This document shows, piece by piece, positions 1 to 9,679 of a stretch of DNA of 64,000 nt; position 1 is the first letter of the stretch, and the number at the start of each line of letters is the position of its first letter. The notes beneath the pieces are model-generated. The model ran no database searches. It was not told where the DNA came from and saw nothing but the letters and a program-made list of their open reading frames with translations. The translations under genes and the position numbers were made by a program. Origin of the DNA: Azophilus sp026709365 (GTDB taxonomy: Bacteria > Pseudomonadota > Gammaproteobacteria > Pseudomonadales > Azotimanducaceae). The DNA lies in contig OZ241345.1 in the NCBI GenBank assembly GCA_965200175.1, positions 620,001 to 684,000 on the forward strand, in the 5' to 3' direction.

Positions 1-633
1 GGGCTGCTCGACCGGGTGTTCGCCTCCGACGTCTCCAAGCGTGACATGACCTCGGCGCAGGAGGCCTACGCGGACTTCGCCGAACTGCTGCGCCGCCATC
101 CGCACAGCGACTACGCCAGCGACGCCAAGCAGCGGATGATTTACCTGCGCAACATGCTGGCCGCTTCGGAAATCCACGTCGCCGACTACTACATGCGCCG
201 GGGCGCCTATGTGGCGGCCGCCAACCGGGCGCGCTTCGTGCTCGAGAACTATCCCCAGGCGGAGCCCATTCCGGAGGCGCTCATCCTGCTCGTTGAAGCC
301 CAGTACAAGCTCGAACTGCCCACCGCGGCGAACGACACCTTAAGGGTGTTGGCGGTGAACTACCCCGATCACCCAGCATTCGACGAAAACGGCGATCTGG
401 TTCTCGCCGAGCGCATCCGCGGCCGCGATCGGTCCTGGGCCAATCTCATGACCTTGGGCCTGATGGACCGTCCCGAAACGCCGCCGCCGTTGCGCCTGCA
501 GCATCCTCAAGGGTTCGAGCCGCCACCCGCACCGCAGCGCGCCGAAGGAGACCGGCAGGCGACCCCAGGCCAAGGCAAGAGCGGCCAGCAAAGGAAAAAA
601 CGCGGCTGGCGCAGCTGGGTTCCCTTTTTGTAG
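1..633 (+). CDS. bamD: Outer membrane protein assembly factor BamD, 3' part
   Basis: The reading frame is open from base 1, so the N-terminus with its lipoprotein signal lies outside the window; 210 residues are visible. BamD is a periplasmic TPR lipoprotein of the BAM complex that folds outer-membrane beta-barrels. The match rests on TPR-like helices, the segment DAKQRMIYLRNMLA, the strongly family-typical VADYYMRRGAYVAAANRA, and the following LELPTAANDT/RVLAVNYPDHP part. After the last TPR comes a basic, Pro/Gln-rich tail ending in a Lys/Arg cluster and WVPFL. A GTG lies at base 16, but the upstream codons also read as coding, so it is not the start. Confidence 0.9.
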   Translation, partial: GLLDRVFASDVSKRDMTSAQEAYADFAELLRRHPHSDYASDAKQRMIYLRNMLAASEIHVADYYMRRGAYVAAANRARFVLENYPQAEPIPEALILLVEAQYKLELPTAANDTLRVLAVNYPDHPAFDENGDLVLAERIRGRDRSWANLMTLGLMDRPETPPPLRLQHPQGFEPPPAPQRAEGDRQATPGQGKSGQQRKKRGWRSWVPFL

Positions 634-670
634 CGGGCGTGGCGCAGCGAACCCGCGGCTGGCCGGAGAG

Positions 671-1684
671 TTGAAGTTGGAGGGCATCGACGAGGCGAAG
701 GTCACCGCTTGGCTGGTCGAGCGCATCGACGGCCTGCAGCCTCCGCTGCGATTTTCGCTGATTGCCGGCGGCCATTCGAATCTCACCTATCGCTTCGTTG
801 ATCAAGCGGGCACCGCCTGCGTTTTGCGTCGGCCACCGCTCGGCAGTGTGCTCGAAAGCGCCCACGACATGGGGCGTGAGCATCGGATCATCGCCGCCCT
901 GCAGGATTCGGAGGTGCCCGTTGCCCCCGCGCTGGCCCTGTGCGCCGACGCGGCGGTGAACGGCGCTCCGTTTTACGTCATGGGCTATGTCGAGGGTGGC
1001 GTGCTGCACGATGCGGGGGACGCCGAATCGGTTGCGCCGCCTGACCGGCGCCAACTTGGCCTGCACGTCATCGAAGTGCTCGCCCGGCTGCACGGCATCG
1101 ACCCGGATCAGGTGGGCCTAGGCGATCTGGGACGCAAGGCGGCCTACTTGGCCCGCCAGCTGAAACGCTGGAACCGGCAGTGGGAGGCTTCCAAGACCCA
1201 CGAAATCCCGGAAATGGAGGAGACCTCCCGCATTCTGGCCGAAACCATGCCGGAGCAGGTGGGCGCCGCCATCGTCCACGGCGACTACCGACTCGGCAAC
1301 ATGATCGTCGGTGGCGGTGCGATTCGGGCGGTGCTCGATTGGGAACTCTGCACCCTTGGGGATCCGCTGGCGGACGTGGGCTACCTTCTGAACTCCTGGG
1401 TTCAGCCCGAGGAAGGCGTCGCTGAACCGGCGCCCCCGACCGCGGTCGGGGGCTTCCCGTCACGGGAGGCCATCAGCGAACTCTACGAACGGCGAACCGG
1501 CCGCTCCCTAAGCGCAATCAACTACTACCGCGCCTTCTCCCACTGGCGCTTAGCCGCCATCGGCCAGGGCGTGTACAAGCGCTATTTGGTGGGCGCCATG
1601 GGCAGTCAGGACGGCATCGACTTGGATGCTTACCGGGAAAGCGTACGCACCCGCGCCCAAGCGGCGCTCGCCCTTCTGGGCTGA
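671..1684 (+). CDS. Phosphotransferase family protein (APH/ACAD10-like kinase fold)
   Basis: The product is 337 residues and has the aminoglycoside-phosphotransferase/choline-kinase fold. HGDYRLGN (about residue 202) is the catalytic loop with the Brenner Asp, and DWELCTLGDPLADVGYLL is the metal-binding DxD-like segment. Together they are typical of the bacterial branch related to the kinase domain of human ACAD10/11, often found beside acyl-CoA metabolism genes. Such enzymes are thought to phosphorylate hydroxyacyl-type substrates; the substrate here is unknown. The chosen start is TTG at 671, which has a GGAGAG-like ribosome site just upstream. The gene lies 37 bp after bamD on the same strand. 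Confidence 0.85.
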   Translation: MKLEGIDEAKVTAWLVERIDGLQPPLRFSLIAGGHSNLTYRFVDQAGTACVLRRPPLGSVLESAHDMGREHRIIAALQDSEVPVAPALALCADAAVNGAPFYVMGYVEGGVLHDAGDAESVAPPDRRQLGLHVIEVLARLHGIDPDQVGLGDLGRKAAYLARQLKRWNRQWEASKTHEIPEMEETSRILAETMPEQVGAAIVHGDYRLGNMIVGGGAIRAVLDWELCTLGDPLADVGYLLNSWVQPEEGVAEPAPPTAVGGFPSREAISELYERRTGRSLSAINYYRAFSHWRLAAIGQGVYKRYLVGAMGSQDGIDLDAYRESVRTRAQAALALLG

Positions 1685-2016
1685 GAAGGAAGGGTTGAGG
1701 GAGAGGGGCGGGATAAGGAAGAAAGGCGTGTCAGCAAGGCGAACCTGCTGAATGCAACTTCATTGCTTTTGAGGGAAGGACACTTGAAGGGAGGATCGCT
1801 TCAAAGTTGCTTGCACGCCTGGAACTTGGAACTGCGCCCATTTTGTACAGTACAAACTGCTTGTCAAGTGCTTTTTGTCGCTTTTTTGTCGATTTGTAGA
1901 GATTTTGTTCAGCAAAAGTCGCCAGCCTCAAATGGCTGGCCTTGGAACGGTTGCTCGCTCACATCCAGGGCGCAGGCTGCCGATGCGCGGCATCCCGTTG
2001 CCCACAGTGCATGCGG
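1685..2016. other. Gene-free spacer with AT-rich tract and palindrome
   Basis: No convincing gene lies between the phosphotransferase and the convergent MerR-type gene. The stretch at about 1840-1920 is much more AT-rich than its surroundings and contains runs of T, the palindrome at 1842-1856 and a minus-strand promoter-like sequence. Short open frames on both strands lack ribosome sites and recognisable composition. Confidence 0.7.
1840..1867 (-). promoter_or_regulatory. Promoter-like site with palindromic operator in the spacer
   Basis: On the minus strand, TTGACA (1867-1862) and CAAAAT (1845-1840) are separated by 16 bp. The perfect palindrome TTTGTAC-A-GTACAAA (1842-1856) lies across the spacer and the -10 box. 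MerR-type regulators commonly bind palindromes in that position, and an orphan MerR-type gene ends only 150 bp away. No minus-strand gene is seen downstream (leftward), so the target is unclear. The pattern is seen directly; promoter activity is inferred. Confidence 0.45.
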
Positions 2017-2898
2017 TCATGGCCTGAGAAAGGCTTCGAGCGCGCCTTCGAGCCGAACTCGAGCTTGCGTGGCTTCGCGCTGGGCCTGCCGATAGAGGGC
2101 GGCGTTGGTCGCCGTGGCGTCATCGGCCCCGCCGCAGTCCGCCGTGTAGTCGGCAAAGGCGTTCAATTGCGAGATCAGCTCCACAAGATGCTTGGGGCAG
2201 TGGCTGGGATCCGTGCTTCCTGCGGCGATGGCGATCAGCTCCGCATCGCTGAAGCGCCGTTCGGCCATGCCGGCAGCCCTCGGTGGCCGCCCGCCGGCGC
2301 CGGTGCAGGCCTGCTCGATCTCAGGCCAAGTGACGGGCCACCTGAGAATCTCCACGTTTGCCTGCGCCGCTCGCCGAAGGTACTTCTCCGCAGCGAAGTG
2401 ATAGACCACGACGATCTGGGCGTGTCCCAATTGTTCCGAAATAACGTCAATGGATTGAGTGGTCAACGTCGGCAATTGAACGACGATGGCGTCGAGCTTC
2501 GGCGGACGGGCGGCAGCGGTGAAAGCCGCCATGTTGGCCCATTGCGCGGCGAGCTCCACTTGGGATTCCTGCCCCTGCTGATGGGCGAGAACGCTTAGGT
2601 TGGGGCCAATGACGCCCACTCTGGGAAGGGGCGGCGCAATGGCATGGGACTCGGTTTGCCGGGCAGCGAGCTGCTCGTCGGTCAGGCGCGCCAGGCTGGA
2701 GATCGGCTGGCCTTGGTCGATCAGCTGCTTGATGCGCCGCAACCGTTCGAGTTGCTCGCCGCTGTAGTAGCGCGTCCGGCCTTCACGATGCGCCGGGCTA
2801 AGACCGTAGCGGCGCTCCCAAGCCCTAAGCCGCTCCACCGCAATTCCCGTCAGGCTGGCTACGCTGCCTATTCGGTAAAGATCGTGTTGAGCATCCAC
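2017..2898 (-). CDS. MerR-family transcriptional regulator, LitR/CarH-like
   Basis: This 293-residue protein starts at GTG. Residues about 8-75 form a MerR helix-turn-helix (YRIGSVASLTGIAVERLRAW, then ERRYGLSP). The middle, about residues 90-200, resembles the helical plus Rossmann-like module of LitR/CarH/CarA light- or B12-dependent repressors: GVIGPNLSVLAHQQ, then LDAIVVQLPTL and IVVVYHFA. The cobalamin-binding DxHxxG signature is not visible, so a B12-independent mode is likely. Such regulators normally sit beside carotenoid, photolyase or stress genes; none is present. The C-terminal 90 residues are not recognised. Confidence 0.75.
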   Translation of the reverse strand: MDAQHDLYRIGSVASLTGIAVERLRAWERRYGLSPAHREGRTRYYSGEQLERLRRIKQLIDQGQPISSLARLTDEQLAARQTESHAIAPPLPRVGVIGPNLSVLAHQQGQESQVELAAQWANMAAFTAAARPPKLDAIVVQLPTLTTQSIDVISEQLGHAQIVVVYHFAAEKYLRRAAQANVEILRWPVTWPEIEQACTGAGGRPPRAAGMAERRFSDAELIAIAAGSTDPSHCPKHLVELISQLNAFADYTADCGGADDATATNAALYRQAQREATQARVRLEGALEAFLRP

Positions 2899-2978
2899 CC
2901 CATCGCGTCCCGGCGAGACTTTGAACTGGACGCATTGTACGCAGTCCGCCCCATCTGTCCAGATTCTGTCCGGATGAC

Positions 2979-3028
2979 GCGCGACCTGACGGTCGCGTAT
3001 GTCGTTTCGCTAAGCGAAACTCCGCGCT
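2979..3028 (-). repeat. Double-hairpin intergenic repeat, copy 1
   Basis: Read on the minus strand: GCGCGGAGTTTCGC, a TTA loop and GCGAAAC (the conserved first hairpin, core at 3004-3020). About five bases later comes a second hairpin made of ACGCGACC, loop GTCA and GGTCGCGCGT. The same arrangement recurs at 3286, 33597, 54088 and 56257. Confidence 0.6.
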
Positions 3029-3049
3029 TGTTGCGTGAAGTAGTGGCCC

Positions 3050-3210
3050 AGTTTGACGCACGTCATCGTCGCGATTCGGTCGAGGGCGGGACGCCCGCTC
3101 CGGGGATCCCGCCTGAAGCGGGCGCGTCGCCCCGGAGCGAGGGCCTTCTCACTCCGGGAGTCCGATGGGTTCGGGCGACGACCCACGGATAAGGGCGTCC
3201 CGCCCTCGAT
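3050..3210. repeat. Intergenic repeat A, partly self-inverted
   Basis: Bases 3050-3151 match 15388-15491 closely over about 100 bp; shared blocks include CGAGGGCGGGACGCCC, CTCCGGGGATCCCGCC and CGCCCCGGAG. In this copy the block CGAGGGCGGGACGCCC (about 3081-3096) occurs again inverted at about 3192-3207, so the unit is palindromic over about 130 bp. No coding signal is seen. The rest of 2899-3341 is filled by this repeat and hairpin copies 1 and 2. Confidence 0.7.
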
Positions 3211-3285
3211 TGGGCGCACGGAACGCCCTTTCCACCACGAGATTTGGAATGTGTCCCATGCGAGCCGCGGCCCCGCCCCGCCGAG

Positions 3286-3336
3286 GCGCGGAGTTTCGCG
3301 CAGCGAAACTCCATCCGCGCCCGCTTCGCGGGCGCG
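3286..3336 (+). repeat. Double-hairpin intergenic repeat, copy 2
   Basis: The first hairpin is GGAGTTTCGC, loop GCA, GCGAAACTCC (3290-3312). Four bases later the second hairpin is GCGCCCGC, loop TTC, GCGGGCGC (about 3317-3335). It abuts the left end of the IS481-like element at 3342. Confidence 0.7.
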
Positions 3337-3416
3337 CAGGCTGTGCGGGCTCAGAAACCTTTCGGAACTTCCTCCCCGGGGCCTGGGCCCATGAACTGAC
3401 TGGACGGGGAGGGTGG

Positions 3417-3493
3417 CGCCGGGCCATGAACGGAGGGAGCCGTAGGCGACCGGAGTTCATGGCCCGGCGGCGCGCGCTGACGCGCGCCGCCGG
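3417..3493 (+). promoter_or_regulatory. Two strong inverted repeats in the transposase leader
   Basis: A perfect 15-bp inverted repeat pairs 3417-3431 with 3455-3469 (CGCCGGGCCATGAAC arm). Overlapping it, a perfect 13-bp stem pairs 3464-3476 with 3481-3493 around a CTGA loop. Both cannot form fully together. They lie between the IS end and the transposase ribosome site, where IS elements often carry structures that limit read-through expression. Confidence 0.55.
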
Positions 3494-3535
3494 CTCAGGC
3501 ATGCTTGGTTCACCCACTGAACAAGGAGCCTGAGC

Positions 3536-4558
3536 ATGAAACTGTTGCACGCCTGCCCCCCTTCCTGCAAGCGCCTGCGCATCGACGCCGAAACGGCGGG
3601 AGCCGCCGACCAGCGCCTGCGCGCCCTCGAACTCGTCGACCGGATGGTCGCCGGCGGCATGCGCCGCGGCGAGGCCCTGCGGACCGTCGGCCTCGCCAAA
3701 AGCACCTACTACGACTGGCGCAGGGCCTTCCGGCGCGGCGGCGCCCGGGCGCTCAAGCCGAGGAGCACCCGACCGCGAAGCGCCCGCCGCCGCCGCTGGA
3801 CCGACGCCGACGACCGGGCCGTGCTCAAGCTGCGCCGGGACCACCCCTACATGGGCAAGGCCAAGCTCCAGGCCATGCTGGCCAGGGACGGGCTGGCGCT
3901 GTCCGTCTCCACGGTCGGGCGCATCCTCTCCAGGGCCATCGCCGACGGGCGCATCAAGCCCGCGTCCCTCTGCGAGGGGCGCCTCAAGCCCAAGCGCCGC
4001 CGAAGCTTCGACGGCGCCTGGGCGAGCCGGTGGAAGTACGGCGACAGGGCCAGGGCCCCCGGCGAGATGCTCCAGATCGACCACATGACCTACAGCCGCG
4101 ACGGCCGCGCCCTCAAGGAGTTCCGCGCCGTCTGCCCCGTCACCAAGTTCATGGCCGCCCGCGTCTTCTCCCGCGCCACCGCCGGCAACGCCAAGCGCTT
4201 CCTGGAGGCCGCGCTCGAGGCCATGCCGTTCCCCGTCCGATCCATCCAGGTCGACGGCGGCAGCGAGTTCATGGCCGACTTCGAGCGCGCCTGCCAGGCC
4301 ATGGGCATCCCCCTGCACGTCCTGCCGCCAAGAAGGCCCCAGTGGAGACGTCGGCCCGCCCAAGGGCGGGGCGTCGAGCGCGCCAACCGGTCCGCCCGGA
4401 TCGAGTTCTGGAACCTCTACGACGGCCCCCTAACCGTCGCCGACGTCGCCCCAAGGCTTGCCCGGCACGAGTTCTTCCACAACTACCGGCGCCCGCACTG
4501 GGCGCTGGATTGCCGAACCCCGAACGAGTACCTTGTCGAGATCGAGGATGCTGCCTGA
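3536..4558 (+). CDS. IS481-like DDE transposase
   Basis: The product is 340 residues. An N-terminal helix-turn-helix (about residues 25-75, with TVGLAKSTYYDWRRAFRRGG) is followed by an rve integrase core. The catalytic triad candidates are the Asp in QIDHMTYSRDG (about 182), the Asp in IQVDGGSEFM (about 240) and the Glu in GVERANRSARIEFW (about 282). The C-terminal NYRRPHWALDCRTPNEYL is the usual HxALxxxTPxEY ending of IS481/IS3-type enzymes. The start ATG is preceded by AAGGAG (about 3522). The gene fills most of the element and shows no frameshift. Confidence 0.88.
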   Translation: MKLLHACPPSCKRLRIDAETAGAADQRLRALELVDRMVAGGMRRGEALRTVGLAKSTYYDWRRAFRRGGARALKPRSTRPRSARRRRWTDADDRAVLKLRRDHPYMGKAKLQAMLARDGLALSVSTVGRILSRAIADGRIKPASLCEGRLKPKRRRSFDGAWASRWKYGDRARAPGEMLQIDHMTYSRDGRALKEFRAVCPVTKFMAARVFSRATAGNAKRFLEAALEAMPFPVRSIQVDGGSEFMADFERACQAMGIPLHVLPPRRPQWRRRPAQGRGVERANRSARIEFWNLYDGPLTVADVAPRLARHEFFHNYRRPHWALDCRTPNEYLVEIEDAA

Positions 4559-4604
4559 TCCGGCAGGCAAAAAGTTCCGAAAGGTCCTGAACCGGCACAG
4601 CGCC

Positions 4605-4632
4605 TTGTGCAGCTTCAATTTGAGGTTAAAAT
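4605..4632 (+). promoter_or_regulatory. Candidate sigma70 promoter for rpoD
   Basis: TTGTGC (4605-4610), a 16-bp spacer and TAAAAT (4627-4632) lie 94 bp before the rpoD ATG. The -35 box begins only five bases outside the right end of the IS. The match to consensus is moderate, and no transcript evidence is available. Confidence 0.4.
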
Positions 4633-4725
4633 ACGCCGTTCACTTGGACCGTCTGGATGCGCGCCTTTTCGGGGTCAGGGCAGCATCTCGGCCCAACCTC
4701 CATCCGTTCAAACTGCCGAGGCGCC

Positions 4726-6810
<2,085 letters not shown>

Positions 6811-6845
6811 CCGGTCGGCCGCCAAGGCGGCTTGGCAGGCTCCAA

Positions 6846-6922
6846 GGGCCTATAGCTCAGTTGGTTAGAGCAGTGGACTCATAATCCATTGGTCCCAGGT
6901 TCGAGTCCTGGTGGGCCCACCA
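6846..6922 (+). tRNA. tRNA-Ile2 (anticodon CAU, lysidine-modified)
   Basis: A complete 77-nt cloverleaf with encoded CCA: acceptor GGGCCTA pairing to the 3' arm ending GGGCCCACCA, D-arm AGCTCAGTTGGTTAGAGC, anticodon arm with CTCATAA and T-arm GGTTCGAGTCC. The CAU anticodon with this body resembles the minor isoleucine tRNA read after lysidine modification rather than tRNA-Met. In pseudomonad-type genomes the same tRNA follows rpoD. Confidence 0.93.
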
Positions 6923-6945
6923 GTTCCCGCGATCAACCGTTCGAC

Positions 6946-7650
6946 ATGACATCCACCTTGACCGCCGCCGTTTCATTCGTCCGCGACCGCATCCGGTTGA
7001 ACGCGCTGCTGATCGCGCTCTGCTTTGCGGGCGTGCTGGTGCTGCTTTCCGATTCCCGCAACGGCCAGATCGGCGCCATGCTGGGCGTCAGCACCTTGTT
7101 CATCGCCCATCGAGTGGCGGATCGGCAGCGCTTCGCCGCCGCCGTGATGGGCATGGGCGTGATTCTCCTGGCCGTGCTCGCGGCCTTGATCGCCAACGAG
7201 GCCACCCGGAACCTCGCGCTGCCCAGAGGCGACAGCTTCCGGCTCGCGACTTGGCTGGCCACCCTGCAGGCGATCGCGGATGGCGGCTTGTGGTTCGGAC
7301 GCGGCATCCTCACCGACGACACGCTGGTCACCGCCGTCGGCGAGTTTCCGCATCCGCACAACATGTACCTGTCGGTTCTCTTCCCAGGCGGCTTGGTCGG
7401 CGCGGCGCTGTTTGCCGCGTTGATTGCCGCCGTCGTGCGCACCCTGCTCAACCACTACGGGCATCGGGACGCCAAGCTGGCCTTGGGCATTCTCGGCTTG
7501 GCCCTGCCCGCTTGGCTGCTTGATGGCCATGAGCTCATCGACAAGGTGGGCATGGCTTGGTTTCTGTTCTGGCTGCCGGTCGCCATCAGCCTTGGCCTGG
7601 CTTGGATGGACCGGATGGACGCCAACCACCTGCCGGCGGAGGCGCGGTGA
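6946..7650 (+). pseudogene. O-antigen ligase-like protein, N-terminally truncated
   Basis: The 234-residue membrane protein keeps only the second half of the WaaL/Wzy_C (O-antigen ligase) family. A transmembrane segment runs into LSDSRNGQIGAML, equivalent to the family's conserved SRG loop. The periplasmic PHPHNMYLSVLFPGGLVG follows (the His-x-x-N-x-Y motif), then three or four more membrane segments. Family members are usually about 400 residues or more, so roughly 200 N-terminal residues are missing. The first ATG lies 24 bp after tRNA-Ile2 and the frame runs back into the tRNA, so the 5' half was probably lost by recombination there. Function without the missing helices is doubtful. It overlaps the next gene by 4 bp. 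Confidence 0.7.
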
Positions 7651-8471
7651 CCGGGCTGTCGGTCGGCTTCGTCACTTGGCACACGCCGGAGGGCTTGCTC
7701 GCCGGTTTCCTGGACAGCTTGGCCGAAGCCGTTGAAACGCTCCTTCGCACGATGCCGATGCCGGTTTCCATCTACGCCATCTGCAATGATGCGTCCCAAG
7801 ACATCCATGCCGCGGAAGCGGTGATGCGGCCTCGCGCCATAAGTGCGGACGAGCTCACTTGGCACGTCGTTCAAGGCCATGGGAACATCGGCTACGGCGC
7901 GGCCCAGAACTTGGCCATTCGGCGCACTAGGGCGGACTTTCACCTGATGTGCAACCCGGACCTCGTCATGGCGCCCGGCGTCCTGCTGGAGACGGTGCGC
8001 TTTCTTGAGGCGAACCCCGGCGCGGTGCTGGCCGCTCCCCGGGGCTATGACGCAGAGGGCCGCAACGCCCGGCTCGCCAAACGGTCGCCCACGTTGCTGG
8101 CGCTCGCCCTGCGCGCCCTCGCAGTGCGGCCCTCAACCGGCTTGCTGGGACGGCGAATCGCGGCCTACGTCTATGATGATGCGCTTCCGGCCGAGCAGCC
8201 CACGCCCATCGAATTGGCCAGCGGCTGCTTCATGGTGGCCCGAACCCCGGCGCTCCAAGCCATAGGCGGCTTTGATGAGGGCTACTTCCTCTATTTCGAG
8301 GACTTCGACCTTTGCCGCCGCCTCGCCCCCCACGGCCGCATCTACGAACTGCCCACGGCCAGCATCACCCACTACGGAGGCCGCACCGTCCGTCGCGGCT
8401 TGGCCGGAAACTTGCGCTTCATGCGCTCCGGATGCCGCTACTTCAACCGCCACGGCTGGCGGATGTGGTAA
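7647..8471 (+). CDS. Glycosyltransferase family 2 (rhamnosyltransferase-like)
   Basis: The product is 274 residues, starting at GTG in a GTGA overlap with the preceding stop. It has a GT-A fold: LSVGFVTWHTP at the N-terminus, the metal-binding NPDL (DxD equivalent) near residue 101, EDFDLCRRLA near 222 and the downstream THYGG. This pattern is typical of WbbL/RfbF-like rhamnosyltransferases that add rhamnose or other sugars to polysaccharide. The nearby rmlBCD genes make dTDP-rhamnose, so a rhamnosyl donor is plausible. Acceptor and linkage cannot be told. Confidence 0.8.
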   Translation: MTGLSVGFVTWHTPEGLLAGFLDSLAEAVETLLRTMPMPVSIYAICNDASQDIHAAEAVMRPRAISADELTWHVVQGHGNIGYGAAQNLAIRRTRADFHLMCNPDLVMAPGVLLETVRFLEANPGAVLAAPRGYDAEGRNARLAKRSPTLLALALRALAVRPSTGLLGRRIAAYVYDDALPAEQPTPIELASGCFMVARTPALQAIGGFDEGYFLYFEDFDLCRRLAPHGRIYELPTASITHYGGRTVRRGLAGNLRFMRSGCRYFNRHGWRMW

Positions 8472-8517
8472 GGATTAGGAACGACATGAACGGACTTCAG
8501 GCAGTTCCAACTAGGGG

Positions 8518-8545
8518 TTTACAACGGTTTAGTTGGGCGTAGAAT
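8518..8545 (+). promoter_or_regulatory. Strong sigma70-like promoter
   Basis: TTTACA (8518-8523), a 16-bp spacer and TAGAAT (8540-8545) give 9 of 12 consensus matches. It points toward the terminator hairpin at 8593-8621 and the disrupted NYN gene beyond it. Confidence 0.5.
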
Positions 8546-8551
8546 GCTTGC

Positions 8552-8621
8552 CTGACTATTGATGGTCGTTCCTCGGGGCGGCTTAGTGCGTTGAGGGGCC
8601 GAGTTGGCCCCTCTTTTATTT
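8552..8621 (+). ncRNA. Candidate small RNA or attenuated leader
   Basis: A good promoter is followed about 70 nt later by an intrinsic terminator, with no open frame between them. This is the layout of a small RNA gene, or of a terminator-type leader for the NYN gene that starts at 8639. No known riboswitch family is recognised. Confidence 0.4.
8593..8621 (+). terminator. Rho-independent terminator
   Basis: GAGGGGCC, loop GAGTT, GGCCCCTC forms a perfect 8-bp GC-rich stem followed by TTTTATTT. It lies 18 bp upstream of the NYN gene start. Confidence 0.85.
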
Positions 8622-8638
8622 GGGGCAGATTTTCAATT

Positions 8639-9306
8639 ATGTCAGCATCTGCCGGAGCGCCCGCGCCGCGATGGAAGCGGGTGTGCGTTTTCGTGGACGG
8701 CGAGAACTTCCGCCACAGCTTGGCGGACTTGTTCCAAGGTGGCAAGTATAAATACCGGAAGGAGGACTATCTGCCGGAAGCGAATTGGCATCACTTCTTT
8801 TCTTCCCTCGTCAACCGGTCAGGATGGGAGTTGGTCAGGGTTTACTGGTACGTAATCGGAGACATTGACTTCCATCCCTACCGCATCCCCCATGACTGGG
8901 AGGAGAAGCGGAGATTCCTCGAAGGCAAAGGCGTTCTCCAACGCCTGAAGGATCAAGGCTACGCGGTGGATGCAAGTGAGCAAGGGTTAAAGGTGGCCCA
9001 AGATGAACTCAACAAGCGAAAACAGGCTTTTCGCCGACGAGCTGAAGGCTGGCAGAAGGTTCACGCTTCCATAGAGCGACAACACGACCAGATTCAATTC
9101 CAGCGCTTCGGCAGCAATCGATACGATCTGGTCTCCCGCTCCCTCGGAACCGAGAAGGGAGTGGATACTCAACTGGCCACCGACATGATCACGCTGTCAG
9201 ACATCTACGACGTAGCGGTGGTAGTTTCGGGAGATGCCGACTACATACCTCCGGTCTCCGCAGTCAAAAACTTGGGCAAGCTGGTGTACAGCGTTTCGTT
9301 TCGGAC
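8639..9306 (+). pseudogene. NYN/LabA-like PIN-fold protein, 5' part (split by IS66)
   Basis: The N-terminal 222 codons of a NYN-domain (LabA/PIN-like ribonuclease fold) protein. VCVFVDGENFRHSL near residue 15 holds the first acidic site, KGVDTQLATDMITL the second, and VVVSGDADYIPPVSAVKNLG the SGDxDF-like motif. The frame runs into the IS66 left end and stops after one added codon (TAA at 9308). Joining 9306 to 11679 restores an uninterrupted frame of 263 codons including the stop. The fragment still encodes all the visible catalytic motifs but lacks the C-terminal 40 residues. Start ATG 8639 is chosen because the upstream TTG lies inside the terminator. Confidence 0.88.
9299..9306 (+). repeat. 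Target-site duplication of IS66, left copy
   Basis: TTTCGGAC directly precedes the GTAAGCGG terminus of the IS66 element and is repeated exactly at 11671-11678. An 8-bp duplication is the family norm. Confidence 0.95.
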
Positions 9307-9391
9307 GTAAGCGGTCATTCTGAGGCGTCATTGCCGTCTGGCTGAGCATCCGGTTTCCTTCGTCGTTCCGTGGCGCAGGAGCAACCATTCA

Positions 9392-9679
9392 ATGAGTGAT
9401 GAAGGACGTGCGGTGGTTCGCCGCACACGTGGCGAGTGGCGGGCGATCATGTCGCGCTTCGAGCGCAGCGGCCAGGGCCGCCGGGAGTTTTGCGAGGCTG
9501 AGGGCTTGGTGCTGGGCACGTTCTCGTGGTGGTGCCGCGAGTTGGGCCGGTCGGGGCCTGGGGGTTCGGCGCTGTTCGTTGAACTGGCGGAGGGTCGGCC
9601 GGCTGCGCCGGCGTGGGACGCGGAGCTGGAGCTGGGCGGCGGCATGGTGCTGCGGGTTCGGCGGCCGCCTTCGTGCTGA
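9392..9679 (+). CDS. tnpA: IS66 accessory protein TnpA
   Basis: This 95-residue product carries an N-terminal helix-turn-helix (GEWRAIMSRFERSGQGRREF, then CEAEGLVLGTFSWW), as in IS66 OrfA proteins, which are small DNA-binding partners needed for transposition. The ATG is the first gene start inside the element's left end. Its stop overlaps the TnpB start (GTGCTGA). Confidence 0.8.
   Translation: MSDEGRAVVRRTRGEWRAIMSRFERSGQGRREFCEAEGLVLGTFSWWCRELGRSGPGGSALFVELAEGRPAAPAWDAELELGGGMVLRVRRPPSC

Larger units (their letters stand above)
3342..4599 (+). mobile_element. IS481-like insertion sequence, about 1.26 kb, apparently intact
   Basis: Imperfect terminal inverted repeats of about 28 bp are visible. 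The left end (3342-3370) begins TGTGCGGGCTCAGAAACC and the right end, read inward from 4599, begins TGTGCCGGTTCAGGACC; both continue TTTCGGAACTT. TGT...ACA ends and a single DDE transposase fit the IS481/IS3-like group. No clear target-site duplication is seen at the flanks. The right end lies about 127 bp upstream of the rpoD start codon. Confidence 0.8.

Noticed and set aside
3149..4363. Long antisense open frame over the IS481-like transposase
   Set aside because: Ala/Gly-rich composition without motifs; a shadow of the real transposase frame.
3335..4606. Target-site duplication of the IS481-like element
   Set aside because: Flanking bases do not repeat clearly; claims of a duplication would be forced.
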